Origin: Planctomycetota bacterium
GTDB taxonomy: Bacteria > Planctomycetota > Planctomycetia > Isosphaerales > Isosphaeraceae
Length of the DNA stretch: 50,881 bases
NCBI GenBank assembly: GCA_028291545.1
Contig: JAQGHR010000012.1
Coordinates: 1 to 50,881 of the forward strand
Direction of reading: 5' to 3'
Shown: positions 44,304 through 50,881 of the stretch, piece by piece
Layout of the letters: every line of letters starts with the position of its first letter
How positions within the stretch are numbered: position 1 is the first letter of the stretch
Made by a program: the position numbers and the translations under genes
Notes under the pieces: generated by a model
Databases searched by the model: none
What the model saw: only the letters and a program-made list of their open reading frames with translations
Told to the model about the DNA's origin: nothing

Positions 44304-44347
44304 AACGCGAACGGCCGAGGGATCAGTCCCTCGGCCGTTCGCGTTTT
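44304..44347 (+). terminator. Terminator after the repeat-protein gene
   Basis: Perfect 17-base-pair stem: CGCGAACGGCCGAGGGA at 44306-44322 pairs with 44327-44343 around a 4-base loop, with AA before and TTTT after. It should work in both directions and also end the convergent HAD gene transcript. Confidence 0.93.
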
Positions 44348-44409
44348 CCTGTCACCCGGATGTGGCCTTTGGCCTGGTCTGGGCGAGCCCGTCCCATCCG
44401 AAGCCGGGG

Positions 44410-45045
44410 TCAACGGGCGATTCCTGTCAGGTCAACGCCCAACTGCCGGAGATCGTCTTTCAAGGTTGGCACATCCTGGAAGAGCACGCCGCGCAGTCCG
44501 GCGGCGTTTGCCCCGGCCACGTTCTCGGGAAGATCGTCGATGAAGATGCACGCTTCCGGAGCCTCGCCGGCAGCCTTGGCACAGGCCAGGTAAAACGAAG
44601 TCGCGGGTTTGATTTGGCCGACCTTGTACGACAGGACCAGATGATGGAACGGGGCCAGCGCCTCGGCGAATTGCTGGAGAAAGTGCGTGGCGTGAAGCTC
44701 ATTGGTATTTGAACCGAGCACCAGCGTGTAGCCCGATGCCCTCAGGTCGGCAATGAGCTTCACGACCGGTTCATTGAGCCAGAAGATGTCTCGCCAGGCC
44801 GAGGCGAACTCGTCATGAGACAACTCTAGCCCGACCAGGGCGCAAACGGCCTGGCCGAACTCCTCCGCGGGCATCTTGCCACTCTCGTATGCCTGGAGCA
44901 GGGGGGTGAAGCCCGCCTGCCGGATTCTGTCGAGGAATTGCTCACCAGAAAGCCCCAGGCTCTTGCCCAAAGTTGTGCCCATGCGGGTGTAATCGAAGAA
45001 CGCGAAGACGTTTCCGAAGTCGAAGATCAGGGCCGGTTGCGTCAT
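44410..45045 (-). CDS. HAD-superfamily phosphatase, YihX-like
   Basis: Haloacid-dehalogenase-type phosphatase, cytoplasmic. Motif I is IFDFGNVFAFFD with the nucleophile Asp at residue 9. Motif II is LVLGSNTNELH, motif III Lys is in SYKVGQIKP, and motif IV is CIFIDDLPENV. The DxGNV form of motif I and the cap sequence are like YihX of E. coli, a sugar-phosphate phosphatase. The product is 211 residues, normal for the group. I use ATG 45045; the frame continues upstream but reads as non-coding. The ribosome site is weak. Substrate unknown. Confidence 0.87.
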   Translation of the reverse strand: MTQPALIFDFGNVFAFFDYTRMGTTLGKSLGLSGEQFLDRIRQAGFTPLLQAYESGKMPAEEFGQAVCALVGLELSHDEFASAWRDIFWLNEPVVKLIADLRASGYTLVLGSNTNELHATHFLQQFAEALAPFHHLVLSYKVGQIKPATSFYLACAKAAGEAPEACIFIDDLPENVAGANAAGLRGVLFQDVPTLKDDLRQLGVDLTGIAR

Positions 45046-45176
45046 CGGTTTGGTGGTCTCTCGATGGTGGGACGGAGGCGTCGGGGGGCGTCCCATCCTA
45101 GACCCTGGCCACGTCGATCGTCCATGTGGAGCCCATCCGCGACCCCAGGGCGAATCAGGATCGCACGATCGTCTCC

Positions 45177-46070
45177 TTAATCTCGCTCCTTCACCGAAAT
45201 CGGCCCGAAATTGCGCCAGACCTTGGGATCGACCCGGGGGGTGAAGCCACGCACCGATCCGCCGAGCATGAGGACGTTGACCCGCAGGGTATGGGCGCTG
45301 GAGGCCCCCATCCGCGCGGTGAGGTCGTCGGAAGCGATGCACGAGGGAGACGCGTTTGGCGTCATCGCGTGGTTGTAGAGTGAAGACGTCCAGTCCGCCC
45401 TCGCCCAGGAGCTTCCGGCATCTCGCCGGCGCGCCGAGGGTGAGTCCGGAGGGCAAGGCTCTTGCCCGAGGGGACCGGCGACCACTTGATAATCGTTGAT
45501 CGGCGAGAACTCCCTCGGGCCGCTGCCGACGAGGCGCTCGGAGAACGCGGCGGTGAAATCCTTCCCGGCGGCCTCGGCCTCGGCGACCTTGGGGGCGCCT
45601 CCGATCGCGAACGGTCCGTCTCGGCCATCGGTCCCGGAACCGGTATTGGCGCGATAGTTCACCGGAGCCGGAAACGTGGAGTTCCGGGCGTTCGAATCGC
45701 TGGGGCAGAGGAAGCCGCGCACGACGTGCTCCGAGGGAGCGCCCCGACCCACCGCGCTCGGAGGCGACCCCGATTTTTCCAGATTCTTGAGGTCGTCGAG
45801 CCCGAACAGTCCAAGAACCGCCCCCAGCGGCCCAGGCCCGTTTGTCCCTGGTGGCGCGACCCGAGGCAGGTGCCCGACGGCCCCATCGTAATACGCCAGG
45901 GCCTTGCCGATTTGCGAGAGATTCAGGCCGCAGGACGCGAGCCTGGCGGTCTCTCGGCTTCGCGGCAGGGCCGTGAGGGCGAGAAGAAGCACGAAGAAAA
46001 TCACCGCCATCACGATCAAGACCTCGACCAGGGTCACGCCCCTACGGTCGTCTCCTCGGGCCGCGATCAT
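45177..46070 (-). CDS. DUF1559-type prepilin-like protein (divergent)
   Basis: The start is ATG 46070; a GGGGA lies upstream. The N-terminus RRGVTLVEVLIVMAVIFFVL is a type IV prepilin signal, with the Glu at the fifth position after the cleavage site. NLSQIGKALAYYDGAVGHLP and GFLCPSDSNARN match DUF1559. The C-terminal part (RVNVLMLGGSVRGFTPRVDPKVWRNF) is the family ending in altered form, without the usual HPGG. The product is 297 residues. It diverges from the DUF1080 gene. Weaker than the other two copies in this window but clearly the same family. Role unknown; export through a pilus-like machine is likely. Confidence 0.83.
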   Translation of the reverse strand: MIAARGDDRRGVTLVEVLIVMAVIFFVLLLALTALPRSRETARLASCGLNLSQIGKALAYYDGAVGHLPRVAPPGTNGPGPLGAVLGLFGLDDLKNLEKSGSPPSAVGRGAPSEHVVRGFLCPSDSNARNSTFPAPVNYRANTGSGTDGRDGPFAIGGAPKVAEAEAAGKDFTAAFSERLVGSGPREFSPINDYQVVAGPLGQEPCPPDSPSARRRDAGSSWARADWTSSLYNHAMTPNASPSCIASDDLTARMGASSAHTLRVNVLMLGGSVRGFTPRVDPKVWRNFGPISVKERD

Positions 46071-46211
46071 GAGGAAATCCCCAGAAAAAGCCACGCAACG
46101 CTCCGGGTTTTTCGTTTGCAAGTCGGGGACCGGCGTGGCAGTCTGGCGAACCCCAGGACCAGACCGAGCGAGTGCGGCTGGTCGAACCGTCTCTCCCGCC
46201 AGGACATCATC

Positions 46212-46916
46212 ATGACACGCCTTTCCCGTCTCTCGGCCGCGGCTGTCGCCGCGCTGGGCCTCTTCGCGACCTCCGGTCGGGCCGACGACCCCAAAGCCAA
46301 GCTGGCTCCGGTCGTCCCCCCCCGACAGGGTACGTCGGAGACGATCGAGTTGTTCAATGGCAAGGATCTCAAGGGCTGGGTCGGCCACGAGAAGAATTGG
46401 TCGGTCAAGGACGGCGTGATCGTCGCCAAGAGCACCGATCCGGTCAAGGTCTCGACCTATCTCCAGACCGAGCGGAACTACACCGACTTCCGCCTGACCT
46501 CCAAGGTCAAGCTCGCCGAGTCCGAGATGCACTCGGGCATCGCTTTCTGGGGCCGCACCGCCCCCGAGCACGGTGACAAGTACACCTACGCCGGCCACCT
46601 CGTGATGTTCCCGTCCGGGTGGGGGATGTACGACCTCTTCGGCCGCAACGGCCTCCCGGTCGACGGCGCGCCGGCCAAGAAGGTCGGCAAGCAGCACGAT
46701 TGGAACGACCTGGAGATCCTGGCCCAAGGCAACCGCGTCCGTGTCGCGGTCAACGGGACCGAAGTCGTCGACTGGCGCGATCCCGAGCCCGACCGCATCA
46801 AGGCCGGCCCGATCGCCCTCCAACTCCACTCGAACTCGGTCCCGCAAGAGATCCAGTTCAAGGACCTGAAGCTGGAGACGTTCCCGAAGGAAGACAAGCT
46901 GATCACGGTCAAGTGA
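46212..46916 (+). CDS. DUF1080 protein (3-keto-disaccharide hydrolase type)
   Basis: An exported protein with a signal peptide (LSAAAVAALGLFATSGRA, about residues 6-23). The domain follows the DUF1080 pattern: TIELFNGKDLKGWVGHEKNW, VKDGVIVAKSTD, NYTDFRLTSKVKLAESEMHSG, WNDLEILAQGNRVRVAVNG and GPIALQLHSN. It has a concanavalin-like beta-sandwich fold by family, and some members hydrolyse 3-keto-glycosides; others may only bind glycans. ATG 46212 has AGGA 7-8 bases upstream; the frame is open from 45462. Length is 234 residues, normal. A strong hairpin follows. Probably part of glycan breakdown outside the cytoplasm. Confidence 0.9.
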   Translation: MTRLSRLSAAAVAALGLFATSGRADDPKAKLAPVVPPRQGTSETIELFNGKDLKGWVGHEKNWSVKDGVIVAKSTDPVKVSTYLQTERNYTDFRLTSKVKLAESEMHSGIAFWGRTAPEHGDKYTYAGHLVMFPSGWGMYDLFGRNGLPVDGAPAKKVGKQHDWNDLEILAQGNRVRVAVNGTEVVDWRDPEPDRIKAGPIALQLHSNSVPQEIQFKDLKLETFPKEDKLITVK

Positions 46917-46936
46917 CCGGGCGCAATCGCTTCCGA

Positions 46937-46966
46937 CGAGCCCGGTCGTGAAGGCGACCGGGCTCG
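46937..46966. terminator. Hairpin between convergent genes
   Basis: CGAGCCCGGTCG at 46937-46948 pairs perfectly with CGACCGGGCTCG at 46955-46966 around a 6-base loop. No T tract on either side, so termination would rely on the stem. It lies between the DUF1080 stop and the next gene's stop on the other strand. Confidence 0.65.
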
Positions 46967-46987
46967 CCAGTCGGACCGTGGGATGTC

Positions 46988-48121
46988 CTACAGAGCACTG
47001 GACACCATGTTCTCTGGTTCGATCGCATCCAGTTCTTCCCACAATGCGTTCGCGTCATTTCCCTGGCCTCGTCCATACTGGTATCGAAGGCCGCCGGATC
47101 GACCGATCGTGACCACGGTTCCGTCTCGTTCCTTCGCCGCAATTTTCAGGATCTGCACCGCCGCCGTGGATGACTCGACCCCCTCGGCGACACGTACGAG
47201 GATCAGCCGCGTCGTCGAAATTCCCGAAAGCGCCTGCACCACCCGCTCGGCCAGGCGGTGCCCGGGCGAGCCGCGCTGCGGGACGACCAGGATGAAGGCG
47301 CCACAACCGATCCGAAGGGCCTGGCCGGCGAGTTGACGCGCGCCCAGGGCCACGTCCCGAATCGAGTGGGCTTTCCCGGGTACAAAGAACACCACGTCGG
47401 GCCGATGGATCGCGATGATTTCGCGAGCGGAGCCCGCATTCGCGGCCTGTCGCGAGATGGTCCTGACCATCGGCCCGGCTCTTCGCAGCGAACTGCGATC
47501 CAATCCGGCGACCAGCAACAGATCCGGACCGAAGGCGCGGATCTCCTGGACCATCGCTTGCAGATGCTGGCGATTCTCCCCGGTCAGGAGCACGCGCTGA
47601 TCCCGAATCATCGCGGCAACCGCGGGGTCGTTCTCGCGCGATCGACGAGCCAGGTGTTGGTCGGGCCGTGCGAGCGATCTCTTGAACGATGCAAAGACTG
47701 CCAGTGTCACGGCCCAGTCGATCAGGACGAAGCTCCTGGGCAGGATCACGAACTTGCTCAGCGCCAGGCTCGCCACGAACGCCAGGAGCGAGCCAAGCGT
47801 GACGCCCTCCACGAATGCCGCTCGTTGCGCGGAGGCGGCTTCCTTTCGCCATCCCCGCCCGATTCCGAAGGCGGCTCCCGCGAACAGTTTGGAGACCACG
47901 AGCAGGCCCAGGCCCGCCCAGACCAGGCTTGCTGGGCCTCGAATAAGGCCCAGCATTCGACCGAGGCCCGCCAGCACAATCGGCAGAACCAGCAAGAGCC
48001 CGAAGCCGGTCACGACTCCAGGGCGGGGGGGCCCCGAACGAGGCGGCCCCTCGGCGGATTTGTTCCGATCGCGAGGTATGGGCTGGTCGTGTCGCGTCGA
48101 GATCGGGCCATGCGGGTCCAT
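46988..48121 (-). CDS. Membrane protein, degenerate FlaA1/CapD-type sugar dehydratase homologue
   Basis: The product is 377 residues from ATG 48121, with GGGAG 7 bases upstream; the frame is open to 48211. Four membrane segments (about 36-60, 62-88, 103-127, 130-147) are followed by a cytoplasmic Rossmann-like domain. Its sequence follows FlaA1/WbpM/CapD dehydratases block by block: RVLLTGENRQHLQAMVQEI in place of the NAD loop, HRPDVVFFVPGKAHSIRDV in place of the conserved VVFHAAAYKH block, and RLAERVVQAL then TRLILVRVAEGVESS later. The glycine-rich NAD loop is lost (TGENRQHL), and the catalytic Ser/Thr-Met/Tyr-Lys segment is replaced by VPQRGSPG. The middle Rossmann domain of the full family is absent. 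It is likely a non-catalytic homologue. This reading rests on pattern alignment by eye. Confidence 0.65.
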   Translation of the reverse strand: MDPHGPISTRHDQPIPRDRNKSAEGPPRSGPPRPGVVTGFGLLLVLPIVLAGLGRMLGLIRGPASLVWAGLGLLVVSKLFAGAAFGIGRGWRKEAASAQRAAFVEGVTLGSLLAFVASLALSKFVILPRSFVLIDWAVTLAVFASFKRSLARPDQHLARRSRENDPAVAAMIRDQRVLLTGENRQHLQAMVQEIRAFGPDLLLVAGLDRSSLRRAGPMVRTISRQAANAGSAREIIAIHRPDVVFFVPGKAHSIRDVALGARQLAGQALRIGCGAFILVVPQRGSPGHRLAERVVQALSGISTTRLILVRVAEGVESSTAAVQILKIAAKERDGTVVTIGRSGGLRYQYGRGQGNDANALWEELDAIEPENMVSSAL

Positions 48122-48323
48122 CGGGACTCTCCCAGGAACATCATCGAACCGGCCGCTCATCGCCGGATCCCGACGAAGCCTAGGCCCGTGATGGTGTCCC
48201 GGCAACGCCATGCGGCGAATTGACGCAGCGAGCGCCGCGAGCTACGAGTCTCTCAGTCCCATTCCCTGTAGACGCGTCAGGAAGGCCGATCCCGGAGGTG
48301 AGGGTATCGCGGCCTTCGTCGCC

Positions 48324-49604
48324 TCAGGGGCCTGGCCGTAGCTCGTTCAATCGGCGGGCGAGTTCCCGCCCGATCAGCCTGTGCCCGGTCGGGGAGGGGT
48401 GGCAATGGTCGAGGAACAGCGCGCTCTCGTCGAGGCCGGACTCGCGAAAGAGGCTATCGAGATCGATGAAGGGGACGTCCAGGTCGCGACAAACCGCCGA
48501 AAGGACTCGATTGTAACTCGGTTTGGACGTTTCGGGATGGAGATCCCCATCACGCGCCAGCGCGAAACATCGGTCGGCCTCGGCGGTCCGTCCCCGGCGA
48601 AGTTCCAGATTACCCATGCGCCAGTGGGCCTCGAATTGATTCGGCTGGAGACGGGCCGCCTGTTCGAGGAGGGCGGCCTGCTTTTCCACCGGCGCCTCGG
48701 CCTTGCTCGCGTCCTCGGCCCGGCGAAGCAGGTCGGCAACCTCGGGCGTGGGCCGTTCGAATTGCTTCCAGACAGGCGCGCTGCGGAGCCGCAATGGCAT
48801 ATTCATCACCAGCACGCGAAGATTGGCCCGACGAGCTTCGGCCACGAGATCCCGGATGTTCTGAGCGTACTCGTCGGGGGTGTCTGCCACGCGGCCGGGT
48901 TTCGGATCAAGGTCCCAGGTGCGGCTGAGTGCCTCGGGCGCCCGGGAGATCAACAACCAGAGACGGCTGAATCCGAGCCAGCGATGCAGAGCCTGCTTCC
49001 TCGCCAGGAGTCTGCCGCGCTCGCGGTCGCCCAGATTCCGCGCGCGGCACTCGTTATTGCTGGCCATCACCACGACCCAGTCCGGTTTCAGACGGGCGAT
49101 CTGCTCGCGAAATTGCTGGAGGGATTGGAACGAGGTGTAACCCGGCACTCCCGCCGATACAACCGCGGCGCCCCGGCCGGACCTCGATGCGAGCCCCCTC
49201 TCGGCGACCGCCGTGTACATCCGCGAGGCATCGACCCCCCAGCCGAACGTGGAGGAATCGCCCAGACAGAGGATCTTGAGCGAGTCCGGAGGGACCTCCT
49301 GCCGTTCGTCCCGGAATCCCAGGCGATTGGTGCGGAGTCGGACGCCACCCATCCGCGCGTCCAGGTTCGGGCGCAGCTTCCACCACACCATCGGATCGGT
49401 CTGGCCAAACCCCTGAAACGGCTTGGTCTCGAAGGTGGTCGGAATCACCCAGGTCCAGACGACGATTCGCGCGACCAGTTCTGCCACGACCAGCAACCCC
49501 GCGAGGACGAGCAGGTTGCCGAGTACGATGACCCGGAGCCTGGGCCTGCGGCTCGCCGGCACGCGCGGGGGAGGGGATGTATTAACGGATGCGTCGCCCG
49601 TCAT
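48324..49604 (-). CDS. SGNH/GDSL-type hydrolase with membrane anchor and TPR-like insert
   Basis: The N-terminus has one membrane segment (VIVLGNLLVLAGLLVVAELV, about 25-44), so the enzyme is anchored and faces the periplasm. SGNH blocks follow in order: LCLGDSSTFGWGVD (nucleophile Ser), SAGVPGY (Gly), VMASNNECR (Asn), and FLDHCHPSPTGH (catalytic Asp and His) near the C-terminus. Before the last block lies a tetratricopeptide-like helix pair, KQAALLEQAARLQPNQFEAH and NLELRRGRTAEADRCF, which is unusual. The family includes esterases and O-acetyl-transferring or -removing enzymes acting on glycans. I chose ATG 49604; the frame is open to 49709. The product is 426 residues. It reads in the same direction as the FlaA1-like gene, with a 202-base gap. 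Confidence 0.82.
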   Translation of the reverse strand: MTGDASVNTSPPPRVPASRRPRLRVIVLGNLLVLAGLLVVAELVARIVVWTWVIPTTFETKPFQGFGQTDPMVWWKLRPNLDARMGGVRLRTNRLGFRDERQEVPPDSLKILCLGDSSTFGWGVDASRMYTAVAERGLASRSGRGAAVVSAGVPGYTSFQSLQQFREQIARLKPDWVVVMASNNECRARNLGDRERGRLLARKQALHRWLGFSRLWLLISRAPEALSRTWDLDPKPGRVADTPDEYAQNIRDLVAEARRANLRVLVMNMPLRLRSAPVWKQFERPTPEVADLLRRAEDASKAEAPVEKQAALLEQAARLQPNQFEAHWRMGNLELRRGRTAEADRCFALARDGDLHPETSKPSYNRVLSAVCRDLDVPFIDLDSLFRESGLDESALFLDHCHPSPTGHRLIGRELARRLNELRPGP

Positions 49605-50388
49605 GGGAGGTGCTCGCGTCGCTGAGGGCGCAATAAATAGAGTGGAATCGAGGCCCCTCGTCGAAAGTAACGGCCCATGCGGGGGGAAGAAAGGCGAAAG
49701 TGCCGACATAAGTCGAAGGGATCGATGTTGACGGCCGCGAGAACCGCCAATAACACCGGACGGTCAAATTTACACCGTTTATCCTGAATGGTGGGAAGCC
49801 GAGTTCTGCGAGATCGCTTCCGGGCGTGTCGCCATCCGACAATATTTTCCGCCTTGCGGCGCGAATGATGACGAAAACCGACAAGAACGGGGGAGGCGAA
49901 GGAAATTTTCCACCTGAGGATCCGGAAAAAGAAGTTTTTTTGATGGAATCGTGTCGCCACGTCGTGTAGGTTAGCCGATGCAGGCATTTCTTCGTCGTTT
50001 TATATCTCGAATTTCGGACGGACCAGCCCGCGAAAAAAATCGCGACCGGGTGCCCACTGGACACGAGATGAAGTGACGTTTATAGTGCTGCGTTATTGTC
50101 TTCGGCGAGTTCTCGCCCTGGCCTATCGATCGACCGTGTTTGAAGATCCCCGCAGTTGACCGGCCCCGCGGGGAGGGCCGACCGTCCAGTCGTGCGGACG
50201 TAGGGGTCTGTTCGTCGAAGTCGCCCCATGGGGGTTTGGCTCGATGTTGCAATTCATAATTAGACACATGCAGCTACGCTCCCACCGGCCGTGAGGTCCG
50301 CGTGGAGCGATCGTGTTTCCCCCTCGGGAGCGTGGGCTCTCGGGACGTTTTGTCGAGCATTCTCATCCTTTCTTCAGAGGTCGGACAG
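49605..50388. other. Intergenic region before the lipoprotein gene
   Basis: About 780 bases with no supportable gene. The part 49890-50110 is AT-richer than its surroundings and has GAAGTTTTTTTG and AAAAAAATCGCG tracts. Frames across it have unusual composition and no domain features. It may hold the promoters for the divergent SGNH and lipoprotein genes. Confidence 0.5.
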
Positions 50389-50613
50389 ATGAAGACGATC
50401 ACGAAGTTGTCGGCGCTGGGTGTTGTTGTCCTCGGCCTGGCCGGTTGTGCCGAGGACAACGAAAAGAACCTGAAGACCGACTCGACCACCGGCAAGTTGA
50501 CCGGTCCGGGTGCGGCCCCTGCGGGCGCGATCAAAGACTCGAAGGCCTTCATGGAGGGTCAGAAGGGCAAGCAGCCGATGAACGCGGCGGGCGCCCAGAG
50601 TCAGGGTAAGTGA
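50389..50613 (+). CDS. Small predicted lipoprotein
   Basis: The product is 74 residues. The signal peptide MKTITKLSALGVVVLGLAGC ends in a lipobox (LAGC), so the Cys at residue 20 should be lipid-modified. The mature part is short and polar (AEDNEKNLKTDSTTGKLTG, then Ala/Gly/Lys-rich), with no recognisable domain. ATG 50389 has GAGG 8 bases upstream. Small lipoproteins beside DUF1559 genes are common in planctomycetes, and a DUF1559 gene starts 151 bases downstream on the same strand, so they may be expressed together. Confidence 0.75.
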   Translation: MKTITKLSALGVVVLGLAGCAEDNEKNLKTDSTTGKLTGPGAAPAGAIKDSKAFMEGQKGKQPMNAAGAQSQGK

Positions 50614-50764
50614 CATTTTCGATTCTCTTTGCCGTGTCGGCGGGTCGGGTATGCAATTTTTCTTATTTGCCTGACCGGGTTGGCTCGGTTGCCTCCTCTC
50701 CGTCGTCCCATTTCCTCGTACGTTCGTCTTTCCTCTTTCCCGGCTCCCATCTGGAGGGGCACTC

Positions 50765-50881
<117 letters not shown>

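Noticed and set aside
49582..50064. 160-codon minus-strand frame upstream of the SGNH gene
   Set aside because: It runs through AT-rich non-coding DNA, has no domain and overlaps the start of the SGNH gene in another frame.

Overview
The window is high-GC bacterial DNA that looks like a planctomycete, probably of the Isosphaerales/Gemmatales type. I base this on the gene families: three DUF1559 prepilin-like proteins, a DUF1549/DUF1553 cytochrome-type protein paired with a DUF1501 protein, a DUF1080 protein, a neutral ceramidase-like hydrolase, a 3567-residue surface protein, and an N-terminal 'LEsLExRxLL'-type motif on three predicted exported proteins. I saw no rRNA, tRNA, CRISPR array, transposase, integrase or phage gene.

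Layout. 1-1455 holds the 3'-truncated gene of a multi-pass membrane protein. 1702-10014 is a nutrient-uptake stretch: CstA, an outer-membrane porin, and two different ammonium transporters (amt), each amt preceded by a sigma-54-like -24/-12 element. 10067-16576 is housekeeping and envelope: a PPP-type phosphatase, an ABC-F ATPase, a GT-C glycosyltransferase-like protein, a short UvrC without its helix-hairpin-helix end, and an FkbM methyltransferase. 16775-25969 carries a ceramidase-like hydrolase, a mono-heme protein, phosphoglucomutase/phosphomannomutase, a CAP-domain exported protein, a GT2 glycosyltransferase, a small secretin-N-like protein, DUF971 and a small unknown protein.

26030-31731 holds a DUF1559 protein and a probable three-gene unit (DUF1549/DUF1553, small secreted protein, DUF1501). 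32267-42970 is one giant gene for a surface protein with a degenerate subtilisin-like domain, Ig-like modules and beta-helix regions. 43772-49604 has a small duplicated-repeat protein with the same N-terminal motif, a HAD phosphatase, a second DUF1559 protein, DUF1080, a membrane protein that looks like a catalytically dead FlaA1/CapD sugar dehydratase, and an SGNH hydrolase. The right edge has a small lipoprotein followed by a third DUF1559 gene cut by the window end.

Between genes there are two families of dispersed long inverted repeats (three copies of one, two of the other). Three of the five copies lie just after stop codons. Several strong hairpin terminators are also present. Many long open frames lie antisense to the real genes because of the high GC content; I treated these as shadows. 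No single region is clearly a new defence or metabolic system. The most unusual items are the dead FlaA1-like protein, the altered protease triad of the giant protein, the shared N-terminal motif, the inverted-repeat families and the periplasmic insertion in CstA.
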